In this document: positions 26,417-33,998 of the stretch, piece after piece
How positions within the stretch are numbered: position 1 is the stretch's first letter
Layout of the letters: the number at the start of each line of letters is the position of its first letter
From: an uncultured Clostridiaceae bacterium
GTDB taxonomy: Bacteria > Bacillota > Clostridia > Lachnospirales > Lachnospiraceae
Direction: 5' to 3'
DNA length: 48,756 nt
NCBI GenBank assembly: GCA_947177415.1
Contig: CAMWUK010000016.1
Location: forward strand, 1-48,756
Translations under genes and position numbers: made by a program
Notes under the pieces: generated by a model
The model's input: only the letters and a program-made list of their open reading frames with translations
Told to the model about the DNA's origin: nothing
Databases searched by the model: none

Positions 26417-27213
26417 TATACCTCACCGCCTTCTTGTTCACCAATCGTATTCCTATCCTTAGGCGGCAGGAATGATTTCAACTTTTCCTCAATTACACGA
26501 GGGTTCTCCCCTGCCTGTATAGACAGCAAACCTTCTACCATAATATTACGTAAGGTAATCTCTTTTGCATTATTTGCCTTCAATTTTGCAGCAACTGGTG
26601 CACATATCCAGTTTGCAAGCACAGAACCATAAAATGTAGTAATCAACGCAGTTGCCATGTTGGGTCCAACAGTACTCATGTCACTTAAATTCTTCAACAT
26701 GTTAACCAATCCAATCAATGTACCAATCATACCCCAGGCAGGTCCCATTGCTCCTAGATTCTCCCAAAATCCAATTACGGTCTTATGTCTTTCTTCTACT
26801 GCTATTTGCTCTGTTTCCATAATACTACGAACCAATTCCGGGTCAGTACCATCTACAATAAGAAGCAAACCTTTTTTCAGGAAGTCATCATCAATGCCAT
26901 TTGCAGCTTCTTCTAAAGCAAGAAGTCCTTCTTTTCGCGATACATTCGACAAATCAATGATATTCTTAATCATCTCTGTCTCATTCATATTCTGTGTCTT
27001 CATAATCAAAGTAAAACTTTTAAGATTAGCCAGATATTGTGGTATACCATCTGTCATCATAAGAACACACATAAAAGATCCACCAAAGGTAACAAATATT
27101 GATGTTAAGTCATAAAAGTTACCCAACGAAGCAACTCCAGCAGGTCCTGTTATAATACCAATAACCATAAGAACCATACACATAATCAAACCAATTAATG
27201 AAGCTATATCCAC
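26416..27213 (-). CDS. motA: Flagellar stator protein MotA
   Basis: MotA surrounds MotB in the stator and contacts FliG. The 265-residue protein has four membrane segments, two near the N-terminus and two at about 145-205 (GPAWGMIGTLIGLVNMLKNL, FYGSVLANWICAPVA), and a cytoplasmic loop with charged residues. I prefer a GTG start at 27213, giving the usual MDIASLIGLI opening with a G-rich ribosome site upstream; a GTG at 27225 touches that site. It begins just after flbD. Confidence 0.94.
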   Translation of the reverse strand: MDIASLIGLIMCMVLMVIGIITGPAGVASLGNFYDLTSIFVTFGGSFMCVLMMTDGIPQYLANLKSFTLIMKTQNMNETEMIKNIIDLSNVSRKEGLLALEEAANGIDDDFLKKGLLLIVDGTDPELVRSIMETEQIAVEERHKTVIGFWENLGAMGPAWGMIGTLIGLVNMLKNLSDMSTVGPNMATALITTFYGSVLANWICAPVAAKLKANNAKEITLRNIMVEGLLSIQAGENPRVIEEKLKSFLPPKDRNTIGEQEGGEV

Positions 27214-27231
27214 AGTGTCCACCACCCCTCA

Positions 27232-27423
27232 TCACATAAATTTTGAAAAAATACTTTTTTTATACTGTATCACTTTATCAACAACTTCATCTGCTTTTTC
27301 TTTGACTATGTATTTATTGCCTGTTGTGATAGTAATCACAGTATCCGGTGTCTCTTCCACCGTTTTTATTAATTCTGCATTCAGAACAAATTGTGTATCA
27401 TTTAACTTGGTAAGCGTAATCAT
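27232..27423 (-). CDS. FlbD/SwrD family flagellar protein
   Basis: The 63-residue protein (MITLTKLNDTQFVLNAELI ...) is the small FlbD-family protein whose B. subtilis member, SwrD (YlzI), raises motor torque. Conserved features are the N-terminal LTKLN...FVLN and IETVEETPDTVI-type TVEETPDTVITITTG strand pattern, ending with a basic tail. ATG 27423 is chosen because AGAGGA lies about 5 nt upstream; an upstream in-frame start lacks a ribosome site. Its place directly before motA fits a stator-related role. Confidence 0.85.
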   Translation of the reverse strand: MITLTKLNDTQFVLNAELIKTVEETPDTVITITTGNKYIVKEKADEVVDKVIQYKKSIFSKFM

Positions 27424-27953
27424 ACAAATCCTCTCATTCCTTATGCACCATTCCCTTCTATGGTACATTTTTTCCTCTTATTCGTCAATACTATTCATGA
27501 CAGAAATCTCATTTTTTTTAATTTTTATAATTTTTTATTTTAAAAAATATTTTTTTTGTAGTCTTTGTTCAATTCTTCTGCTAATTTTTAACAAACCAGC
27601 ATCTTAGTTATTCACTTTTCAAGTCAAATACCCCGCAGCAAGCTACGGGGCATGACCTAGCTTCCTTTTAGCAAGTTCGCCCCAAGGGGCGGGGTATTTG
27701 ACCCTTGCGGCAGTCGCCAAATGCGAGCAAGCTCGCACTTGGCTCGTTGCTTCGCGGGAATAAAAAGCAAAAATCAAGGAATTCCATATGTAAGTTTTAC
27801 AGTTTAACCTTACTGTACATTATATACCTAATATGGAACTCCTTTCTTTTATTGGCACATTTTATTAGTGCCTAATTGTTACTGTTCAGTCACAAGCTTG
27901 ACACTTGCTGTCAAGCTATGTGCCAAAAACATAAAACAACTAAAATTATCTCA
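27424..27953. other. 530-bp hairpin-rich gap inside the motility cluster
   Basis: This gap between flgE and flbD has no coding sequence I can support. From 27622 to 27928 it holds nested dyads: 14-bp perfect arms 27623-27636/27689-27702 (GTCAAATACCCCGC) with inner GC-rich hairpins (CCCCG/CGGGG; GCCCC-AA-GGGGC at 27679-27690), TGCGAGC/GCTCGCA (27722-27737), 13-bp arms with one mismatch (27777-27789/27831-27843), and TTGGCACAT/ATGTGCCAA (27852-27860/27918-27926). Part of it is far more GC-rich than the surroundings. The remaining 27424-27600 is AT-rich leader of flbD, where a weak TTGAAC-17-TATTTT could be a promoter. Confidence 0.8.
27877..27928 (-). repeat. 52-bp dispersed repeat, copy 1
   Basis: The block matches 48532-48583 in inverted orientation with one mismatch in 52 (51/52 by direct reading). 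Its core is the hairpin AGCTTGACA-5 nt-TGTCAAGCT (27895-27917). It is the inner part of a larger dyad closed by TTGGCACAT/ATGTGCCAA. Confidence 0.9.
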
Positions 27954-29450
27954 TTAACGTTTTAAGTTAATCAATTCTTCCAGCATAGTATCAGAAGTTG
28001 TAATAATTCTTGAATTTGACTGGAAACCTCTTTGTGTTGTAATCATTTGTGTAAATTCTGAAGATAAATCCACATTTGACATTTCCAGAACACCAGTAAT
28101 TAATGTTCCACCAGTTTCTGTAATATCTTTACCAATTCCATCAAATTCTCCTGAGTTCTGGGTTGTCTTAAACATACTGTCTCCAACCGCCTCTAAACCT
28201 GTAGCATTTGCAAATGTTGTTACTGCAATTTGTCCCAAAAGCTTTGTAGTACCATTGTCATAAGAACCAAAAATCTTTCCTGAAGCATCAATGCTAAGAC
28301 CTATCATCTCACCCATGGCACGCCCTTTACCTTCACCACTTCCATCAGCTGCTCCGGAATAACCCTCTAAAGTACTTTTACCATTAGCTGTAAACTGAGT
28401 AAGTGTAGAGAAGTCAATCTCAACATCTTTAAAGGCCTCAAATCCAGCAATAGCCTCTTCTCCTTCTCCTCCCCCAAAACCAAGGGTCAAAGTTTTATTG
28501 GCTGCTCCCTCTTCTCCGCCTTCTTCTCCACCAACAGAACGGAATGCACCAGTCCCTGAATCAAATAGTAAACTAGGACCAGTTACCTCCTCACCAAAAG
28601 TAAGATTTCCAGATTCATCCAGTGCCGGTGTATAAGTAATTCCTCCAAATGTAAAACTCATTCCTTCTCTTACGGTTGTAGTGACCGTGCCATCTTCTTC
28701 GGTTGTTGTCTGCAAGAAAATAGATTTATTTTTTGCATCCACAATATCTTTTGGAACAATCGTATATGCCCCTGCAGTTGTAGTTCCATCTTCTCCTACA
28801 GCTGCCTTTACTCCCAACTGAAGACTATATTGAGTTCCCAGATTATCAAGGAAAGTCACCTGTACGTCAGCCCCATCTTCCTTTACTAAAGCAGGATCGC
28901 TCTTATCAACATTACCAGTTACATACGCCTTTGTAGTAGCCTCAGGAGAGGAAGTCATATTCTCAGGAGACATTACTGTCAATTTTGATACTGCACTACG
29001 AACAATGTCTGTGCCATCTTCACTCACCTGCCATCCCATTACTGCTGCACCTGCAGCAGTACACAAAGTACCTGCGGCATCCACCTTAAAAGAACCAGCT
29101 TTTGTATAATAGTTTGCTCCACCATAGTTAACAATAAAAAATGCTTCTCCGCTTATCATACAATCTAACGCTTCGTCTGTTCTTTGTGTTCCACCTGTAC
29201 CCTTTACATTTGCAGTAATAGAAGCAACCTGAGAACCAATACCAATCTGCTTTGCATTTTTACCAGTAAGTCCTGTTGCTTCATTCGCACCAGATGCCAC
29301 TTGTGTAGTCTGATAAAGAACATCTGCGAAATTTACTGAACTAGATTTAAAACCTACTGTGTTAACATTTGCAATATTATTACCAATTACATCCATCTTT
29401 GTCTGATGCACCTTTAATCCGGCTACACCAGAAAATAATGATCTCATCAT
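27954..29450 (-). CDS. flgE: Flagellar hook protein FlgE
   Basis: FlgE polymerises into the hook. The 498-residue protein has the N-terminal rod/hook signature (SLFSGVAGLKVHQTKMDVIG then NNIANVNTVGFKSS), the FlgE middle domain, and the C-terminal helix motif (GTLITGVLEMSNVDLSSEFT, then MITTQRGFQSNSRIITTSD). ATG 29450 follows AGGAGG at 9 nt; a second ATG follows directly. Residues about 303-333 are an unusual Gly/Glu-rich insert. The gene has a structured 133-nt leader. Confidence 0.95.
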   Translation of the reverse strand: MMRSLFSGVAGLKVHQTKMDVIGNNIANVNTVGFKSSSVNFADVLYQTTQVASGANEATGLTGKNAKQIGIGSQVASITANVKGTGGTQRTDEALDCMISGEAFFIVNYGGANYYTKAGSFKVDAAGTLCTAAGAAVMGWQVSEDGTDIVRSAVSKLTVMSPENMTSSPEATTKAYVTGNVDKSDPALVKEDGADVQVTFLDNLGTQYSLQLGVKAAVGEDGTTTAGAYTIVPKDIVDAKNKSIFLQTTTEEDGTVTTTVREGMSFTFGGITYTPALDESGNLTFGEEVTGPSLLFDSGTGAFRSVGGEEGGEEGAANKTLTLGFGGGEGEEAIAGFEAFKDVEIDFSTLTQFTANGKSTLEGYSGAADGSGEGKGRAMGEMIGLSIDASGKIFGSYDNGTTKLLGQIAVTTFANATGLEAVGDSMFKTTQNSGEFDGIGKDITETGGTLITGVLEMSNVDLSSEFTQMITTQRGFQSNSRIITTSDTMLEELINLKR

Positions 29451-29460
29451 AAGACATTTC

Positions 29461-29583
29461 CTCCTAATTATCGCACCGAAGTGCTTCCCAATTCTGTGTT
29501 CACCTTATCTGTCATTCAAAGGTGATTAGCCCCCAGATAGGTCCGGCTAAAAACACGTTTTGATTTCCTTGTTACTATTCATT
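29461..29583 (-). promoter_or_regulatory. Structured leader of flgE with alternative pairings
   Basis: On the minus strand, ACCTATCTG (29534-29542) can pair with CAGATAAGGTG (29501-29511) with one bulge, while CACCTT (29519-29524) can pair with AAGGTG in the same 29501-29511 segment. The two pairings exclude each other. Just before the AGGAGG site is a GCAC-TTCG-GTGC hairpin (29473-29484). No known riboswitch class was recognised. Confidence 0.4.
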
Positions 29584-29991
29584 TTAACTAATTACGGCTC
29601 CATCGATATTGGTAAATACGGCATCTTCTGTATCATTCACAGCTGTAATCACCACATTGTTTTTTACATTTACAATAAAAGCCAAATCGTCTACCATAAC
29701 CAAAGATTCCTGTATACCCTTTTCCCTGGCTCTATTCGTTCCATTTTCCAAACGTTCCATCTGTTCCTTGGACAAATCAATATTCCGATATGCTAAACGG
29801 TCATTGGCATGTTTAGAAAAACGAATTCCATTGGTATCTTCTACTTTTGTCTTTTGCTTAGTAGATAATACTTCTTCAAAGGAGATACTTTTTTTCTCTA
29901 ATTCTTTTATATTAGAATCCTTTGGCATCTGTTGCGTCAACTGTTGCCGCATACTTTCGATGGAAGAAAAATTGCTATTTCTTACATTCAT
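29584..29991 (-). CDS. Conserved flagellar operon protein (TIGR02530 type)
   Basis: The 135-residue protein matches in character the small flagellar operon protein found between flgD and flgE in Firmicutes. The opening is disordered (Gln/Ser-rich), followed by IRFSKHANDRLAYRNIDLSK, ERLENGTNRAREKGIQESLV and VDDLAFIVNVKNNVVITAVN. No membrane segment or catalytic motif is visible. Its molecular role is not established; position suggests hook assembly. It follows flgD by 63 nt. Confidence 0.85.
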   Translation of the reverse strand: MNVRNSNFSSIESMRQQLTQQMPKDSNIKELEKKSISFEEVLSTKQKTKVEDTNGIRFSKHANDRLAYRNIDLSKEQMERLENGTNRAREKGIQESLVMVDDLAFIVNVKNNVVITAVNDTEDAVFTNIDGAVIS

Positions 29992-30054
29992 ACCCTTCCA
30001 CCTCTTCTTTCATTTTCATTGTACATACTTTTTTCTAATATGTAAAGTAATTAA

Positions 30055-30825
30055 TTATTCCTCGGTATTCTCTTCCAAAGTATCCGCTGGCTGATTACCG
30101 GTTACTTTTAGGCTAACTGTTTCTGTTATTGTAGTGTTTGCTGCATCATCAAATGAAAAACTTATATCATAGGTTTTTCCTGATGTTAATCCATAAAATG
30201 CATCTTTAGAGATAGTTAATATTTCTTTTTCTTTATCATAGGACAAATAATTACTATCAATTAACTGATCTCCTATTGCCACATACATTCCATTTGCTGC
30301 ATATTCTTTACTTCCCAAAGATACTGATACTTTTGCACTTGTTCTGTCATCATAATTATAAGTAATAGTTTGTTTAGGCACTTTAGGACCATATTTTTGC
30401 TGTATATATCCTGAGCTAAGTACAGAATTTACTTTACTGGATTCGTAAGTTTTACCATCAATAGACACATAAGCTGTTCCATCTGATATATTTACATAAT
30501 CTACAACGCCCTCTATATTTCCATCCTCTGTGGTCACCTCAACCGTCTGACCAATCAATGAGAATGCCTGTGAATTTGTTATTGTAGCATTCATATTTTG
30601 CATTTGCTCTAAGGATGAAAACTGTGCCATCTGAGAAACCCATTCGGTATCACTAGATGGATTTAGGGGATCCTGATATTGCATCTGTGCTACTAACAAT
30701 TGTAGGAATGCCTCTTTGCCCAATGTCCCTGTACCTTTTGTTTCCTTTTTTGTTGTGGACATTGATGTATCTTTTACTTTATATTGACCATTTTCATCTT
30801 TTTCAACTGGTGCTATCAAACTCAT
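30055..30825 (-). CDS. flgD: Flagellar hook cap protein FlgD
   Basis: FlgD caps the growing hook and directs FlgE addition. The 256-residue protein has the FlgD N-terminal domain (LGKEAFLQLLVAQMQYQDPL, then SSDTEWVSQMAQFSSLEQMQ) and a C-terminal part with FlgD Tudor-like and Ig-like folds (about 85-245). ATG 30825 follows a GGAGG-type site and lies 15 nt after the fliK stop. Confidence 0.95.
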   Translation of the reverse strand: MSLIAPVEKDENGQYKVKDTSMSTTKKETKGTGTLGKEAFLQLLVAQMQYQDPLNPSSDTEWVSQMAQFSSLEQMQNMNATITNSQAFSLIGQTVEVTTEDGNIEGVVDYVNISDGTAYVSIDGKTYESSKVNSVLSSGYIQQKYGPKVPKQTITYNYDDRTSAKVSVSLGSKEYAANGMYVAIGDQLIDSNYLSYDKEKEILTISKDAFYGLTSGKTYDISFSFDDAANTTITETVSLKVTGNQPADTLEENTEE

Positions 30826-30840
30826 ATTCTTTCCTCCTTT

Positions 30841-32481
30841 TTATGCAGTATAATCCACTTGGTTTCCATTATCTGCCATAATTCTTGCTGCCAGCTGCTC
30901 TTCTTCTGTCAAATCATTTAAATTGACAGCATCATTCAAATTCAGGTTTCTTTGTACCCTTCTTTGCTCCTGGCTATGATGTTGCTTTTGTTCCTCTGCA
31001 TTTGCCTGGTTACTATGGGAAAAATCAAAATTTGAAACAGACACTTCTACTTCATCTACTTTCAGTCCCTGTTCACCCAAATTCTCTCTTAACTGTTGAA
31101 TCTGTCCTTCTAAAGCTTGCCTTGCAATTTCACTTTCTGTAATAAACTGAGCAGTAATATGCCCTTCTTTGGCTACAACAGTAAGATTAACTTTTCCTAA
31201 GTTTTCCGGATTCAATTGAACCTCCATGGATGTGGTATCTGCATTCACTCTGACTTTAATTTGTTCTACCACTTGTGTTACAATCTCTCTCATTTGAGCA
31301 ATTGCATCCATCTTCATATCTGGTTGCTCCACATTACTGCCTCGGTTTACAAATAAATTTTCCACAAAGTGTTCAAATAAGCCATGTGCATCCTCTCTCT
31401 TATCAGAATGAGAGAAGTCTTTTTCACCATCCGGTAAATTTTCCTCTGTTTTTTCCACTGTTACTGAAATCTTAGGTTCTGCCTTTTCTTCACTAACATC
31501 ATACGTTGTTAAAACAGAGTCTTTCTCTGTAGACATTTCTGCCTTTTTCATTTTCAGTGTGCCAGATTCCCCTTGATTTATAGCAGATGCTTCTGTCAAA
31601 GCAACTTCTGTAACATTGTCTTGCTGCAACAATTCTTCCTCAGTTGCTTTTCCATCATCAAGTTTGTACTCCATTTTGCCATCTTGGGTTTCAGAAGATA
31701 TTGGAATCTTATCCTCTGCCTTTTCGTTTGGCATCATTTCCTTCCAATCTGTTGCCACAAATTGATGCTCTTTGTCTAATGGCTGCTCCTCCACATTTGT
31801 CAAGCTATCCATTTCCTCTAGTTGTGCATCTTGTGCCAGATAATTCGTTATTTCTTCATCACCCATTTCATATTCCTGCATAATTACTGTAGAAATCTGC
31901 TTAATGGTTTCTTCCAAAGAACTAACCTGTTTAGCAAGTACCTCATTTGTAAGTAATGCTGTCTTATCATCACTTCCTGCAACAGCCAATACAAGTTGTT
32001 GGATATTTGGTAAATTTTGTAAATCAACAAATTGCATCCCTAATTCAAACATAATCTTTTCCAAATCTTCTTCTGTAAGGTCAAACTCTTCACATAATAG
32101 TTCTTTTACTTCTTCTTTCCATTCTTGTACAAAAGCACAAGAATCCAAGTCATTATTTGCGTTTTTTTCCTCATTTGGAATTTGAACTTCCTGCATAACA
32201 GACTCTTCATTTCCTGTTCCATTCACCGCAGATGATACAGTATTAGCTGTTTCTGTTCTTTTTGCATTCTGTTCTGTTGATGCATCTGCTGTCATATTCC
32301 GGTTATTCCCTAACTCTTGTATTTTGACACCAGTGGATTCATTTTGTTTTGTTGCATTTGACATATAATCTTGAAATGCAACTCCACTTTTCCCATTCAC
32401 TTTTTGACTGCCCATATTTTTTGCTAGGGAATCAGACCCAAACAATCCCATCATCTGTGTAAGCATACTTTGCATCTCCAT
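30841..32481 (-). CDS. fliK: Flagellar hook-length control protein FliK
   Basis: FliK measures hook length and triggers the FlhB switch. The 546-residue protein is mostly acidic, disordered sequence (about 40-400). It ends in a conserved hook-length domain (about 415-505: MEVQLNPENLGKVNLTVVAK, ITESEIARQALEGQIQQL, LGEQGLKVDEVEVSV). Start ATG 32481 has GGAGG 7 nt upstream; an ATG 3 nt earlier is possible and a further upstream in-frame start overlaps the site. Identification rests on the C-terminal domain and position. Confidence 0.9.
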   Translation of the reverse strand: MEMQSMLTQMMGLFGSDSLAKNMGSQKVNGKSGVAFQDYMSNATKQNESTGVKIQELGNNRNMTADASTEQNAKRTETANTVSSAVNGTGNEESVMQEVQIPNEEKNANNDLDSCAFVQEWKEEVKELLCEEFDLTEEDLEKIMFELGMQFVDLQNLPNIQQLVLAVAGSDDKTALLTNEVLAKQVSSLEETIKQISTVIMQEYEMGDEEITNYLAQDAQLEEMDSLTNVEEQPLDKEHQFVATDWKEMMPNEKAEDKIPISSETQDGKMEYKLDDGKATEEELLQQDNVTEVALTEASAINQGESGTLKMKKAEMSTEKDSVLTTYDVSEEKAEPKISVTVEKTEENLPDGEKDFSHSDKREDAHGLFEHFVENLFVNRGSNVEQPDMKMDAIAQMREIVTQVVEQIKVRVNADTTSMEVQLNPENLGKVNLTVVAKEGHITAQFITESEIARQALEGQIQQLRENLGEQGLKVDEVEVSVSNFDFSHSNQANAEEQKQHHSQEQRRVQRNLNLNDAVNLNDLTEEEQLAARIMADNGNQVDYTA

Positions 32482-32574
32482 CATCTTTCCTCCTTTCTTA
32501 TTAAGTGTCAATTTGTGTCTCATCCTTGCTTTTCACATACATTGCCAGATGATACTACACAAACTAATCTATAT

Positions 32575-32617
32575 CTAAGGCTTTTATATTATTACTAAAA
32601 AATATAAAAACACTTAG
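32575..32617 (-). other. Hairpin between the MotE-like gene and fliK
   Basis: CTAAG + TTTTATATT (32575-32590) pairs with AATATAAAA + CTTAG (32601-32617), with a small internal mismatch. It starts 7 nt after the preceding stop and lies in a 142-nt gap. No U-run follows. Confidence 0.5.
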
Positions 32618-32623
32618 TACCTA

Positions 32624-33415
32624 TTATTCTTCTGCTGACATTCTTTTTGTGATTTTAGCAGCTACATTTGAATCCAATTCTTGTAATATCAATGCACTTG
32701 CTTCTGTTTTCATATTTTTCAATATAGCACACACTAAATCCAAATCAGCAGATGCCATAGTGTCTAAAATTGCTGCTGCTGCTGCTGGCTCCATCTTAGA
32801 ATAACGATCTGCCTGATCAATTATCTCCTGATTATATCGAACTTGTTCAATCACTTGTCTGTATATTTCAGCAGCATTATCTGGATTCATATTTTCATAA
32901 AACTTCTGATACTCTGTGATATCTGGTGCCGCATCTGCATATACTACTTCTTCGTCAAATTTTCTCTTCTCTTCCGCGAACTTTTCCTGCTCTTTTTCAA
33001 AAACCTTTAACCGGTTTACTTCCGCTTCCAGCTCTGCAATATAATTAGAATCTACACCTGTAGAACTGCTTTGGGATTCTAACTGCATCTCTAATTCTTG
33101 TATTCTCTTTATAGCTTCCTCTAATGATCCATATTCTTTTTGACCAGCGTTTGTACTTCCACTTGGCAAAATCCGGTTAACAAGTGGCACATCCTTTAAC
33201 ACAGGAGCCAATACATTGCTGCCTAGTCCTCCTACATCCAGCTTTATTGCAACTGCAAAAGCTCCAAGCCAGATTAAAATAATAAGAATAACTATAAGAA
33301 TTGTGACAATCTTACTTCCACTACCCTCTTCACCTGCATCAACAGATTTACGTTTTCTTTTTTCTCCTATATCTTGTTCTACATCTACATCTAATTCATC
33401 GTCATTTTTTGCCAT
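32624..33415 (-). CDS. MotE/YlxF-like flagellar protein with MgtE-N-like domain
   Basis: The 263-residue protein has a charged cytoplasmic N-terminus, one membrane segment (about 36-58, IVTILIVILIILIWLGAFAV) and a coiled-coil region (about 95-160). A C-terminal MgtE-N-like helical repeat (MEPAAAAAILDTMASADLDL ... ILQELDSNVAAKITKRMS) follows, which is FliG-related in fold. This matches YlxF of the B. subtilis fla/che operon and MotE of other species, a chaperone-like partner of the MotAB/C stator; the exact role in Clostridia is not known. It lies between fliJ and fliK. Confidence 0.82.
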   Translation of the reverse strand: MAKNDDELDVDVEQDIGEKRKRKSVDAGEEGSGSKIVTILIVILIILIWLGAFAVAIKLDVGGLGSNVLAPVLKDVPLVNRILPSGSTNAGQKEYGSLEEAIKRIQELEMQLESQSSSTGVDSNYIAELEAEVNRLKVFEKEQEKFAEEKRKFDEEVVYADAAPDITEYQKFYENMNPDNAAEIYRQVIEQVRYNQEIIDQADRYSKMEPAAAAAILDTMASADLDLVCAILKNMKTEASALILQELDSNVAAKITKRMSAEE

Positions 33416-33527
33416 TTTCTACACCTTCCCAATCAATTACCTTTGCAAAAATATCTTTTTGCACATTTTTCTTCTATTTTTTTGTATATTATGCACATAT
33501 TCTTCTGTCATCTTTCAATCCTATTTA

Positions 33528-33986
33528 TCACAATTCAGCTACTTTTGCCTTTTGTGTAAACTGATAACTAACCAATTCATCAATTTCTTTCTTTTCTTGT
33601 GCATTAACCTCTAACTTAAAAGTTTCAAATTCTTTTTCCCTTAATTTTTCATAAGTCTTTCTGTCGACCATAGCAGCATGCAATGCCTGTCTGGCATTTT
33701 CCACCACCCTCTCTGCTTTCCTTACTGCAACAAGCTGTTCTTGTATCTTATATTTCATAACCTCAATCGCATTTTCCATACGGCAGATTTCATGTATATG
33801 TAAAGACTCCAACATCATATCCGTAAGTCGATCCTCATACAACTCCTTTTTTTCTTCCAACTCTTGAAGTTTTCCTCTCTCTATTTCCAAGGCATGAATA
33901 GCTTCTGCATAAACACTTTTTGCCTGATCCTCCAGCTTACGTTTAATCTCCAAAATATTTTGCATTTTAAAAATAAACTTAGCCAT
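33528..33986 (-). CDS. fliJ: Flagellar export chaperone-escort FliJ
   Basis: FliJ is the coiled-coil stalk of the FliI ATPase ring. The 152-residue protein is almost entirely helical and charged, starting MAKFIFKMQNILEIKRKLED, as expected for FliJ. ATG 33986 is preferred because GGGAGG lies 6 nt upstream; another ATG at 33992 overlaps that site. It starts 12 nt after fliI. Confidence 0.9.
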   Translation of the reverse strand: MAKFIFKMQNILEIKRKLEDQAKSVYAEAIHALEIERGKLQELEEKKELYEDRLTDMMLESLHIHEICRMENAIEVMKYKIQEQLVAVRKAERVVENARQALHAAMVDRKTYEKLREKEFETFKLEVNAQEKKEIDELVSYQFTQKAKVAEL

Positions 33987-33998
33987 CTGCATCCTCCC

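Noticed and set aside
27622-27930. CRISPR array or insertion sequence
   Set aside because: The repeats are inverted rather than regularly spaced direct repeats, there are no cas genes, and there is no transposase-length frame in the gap.
29461-29583. c-di-GMP riboswitch in the flgE leader
   Set aside because: Attractive in a motility operon, but I cannot find the conserved GEMM-I core or a GEMM-II pattern, so only alternative pairing is reported.
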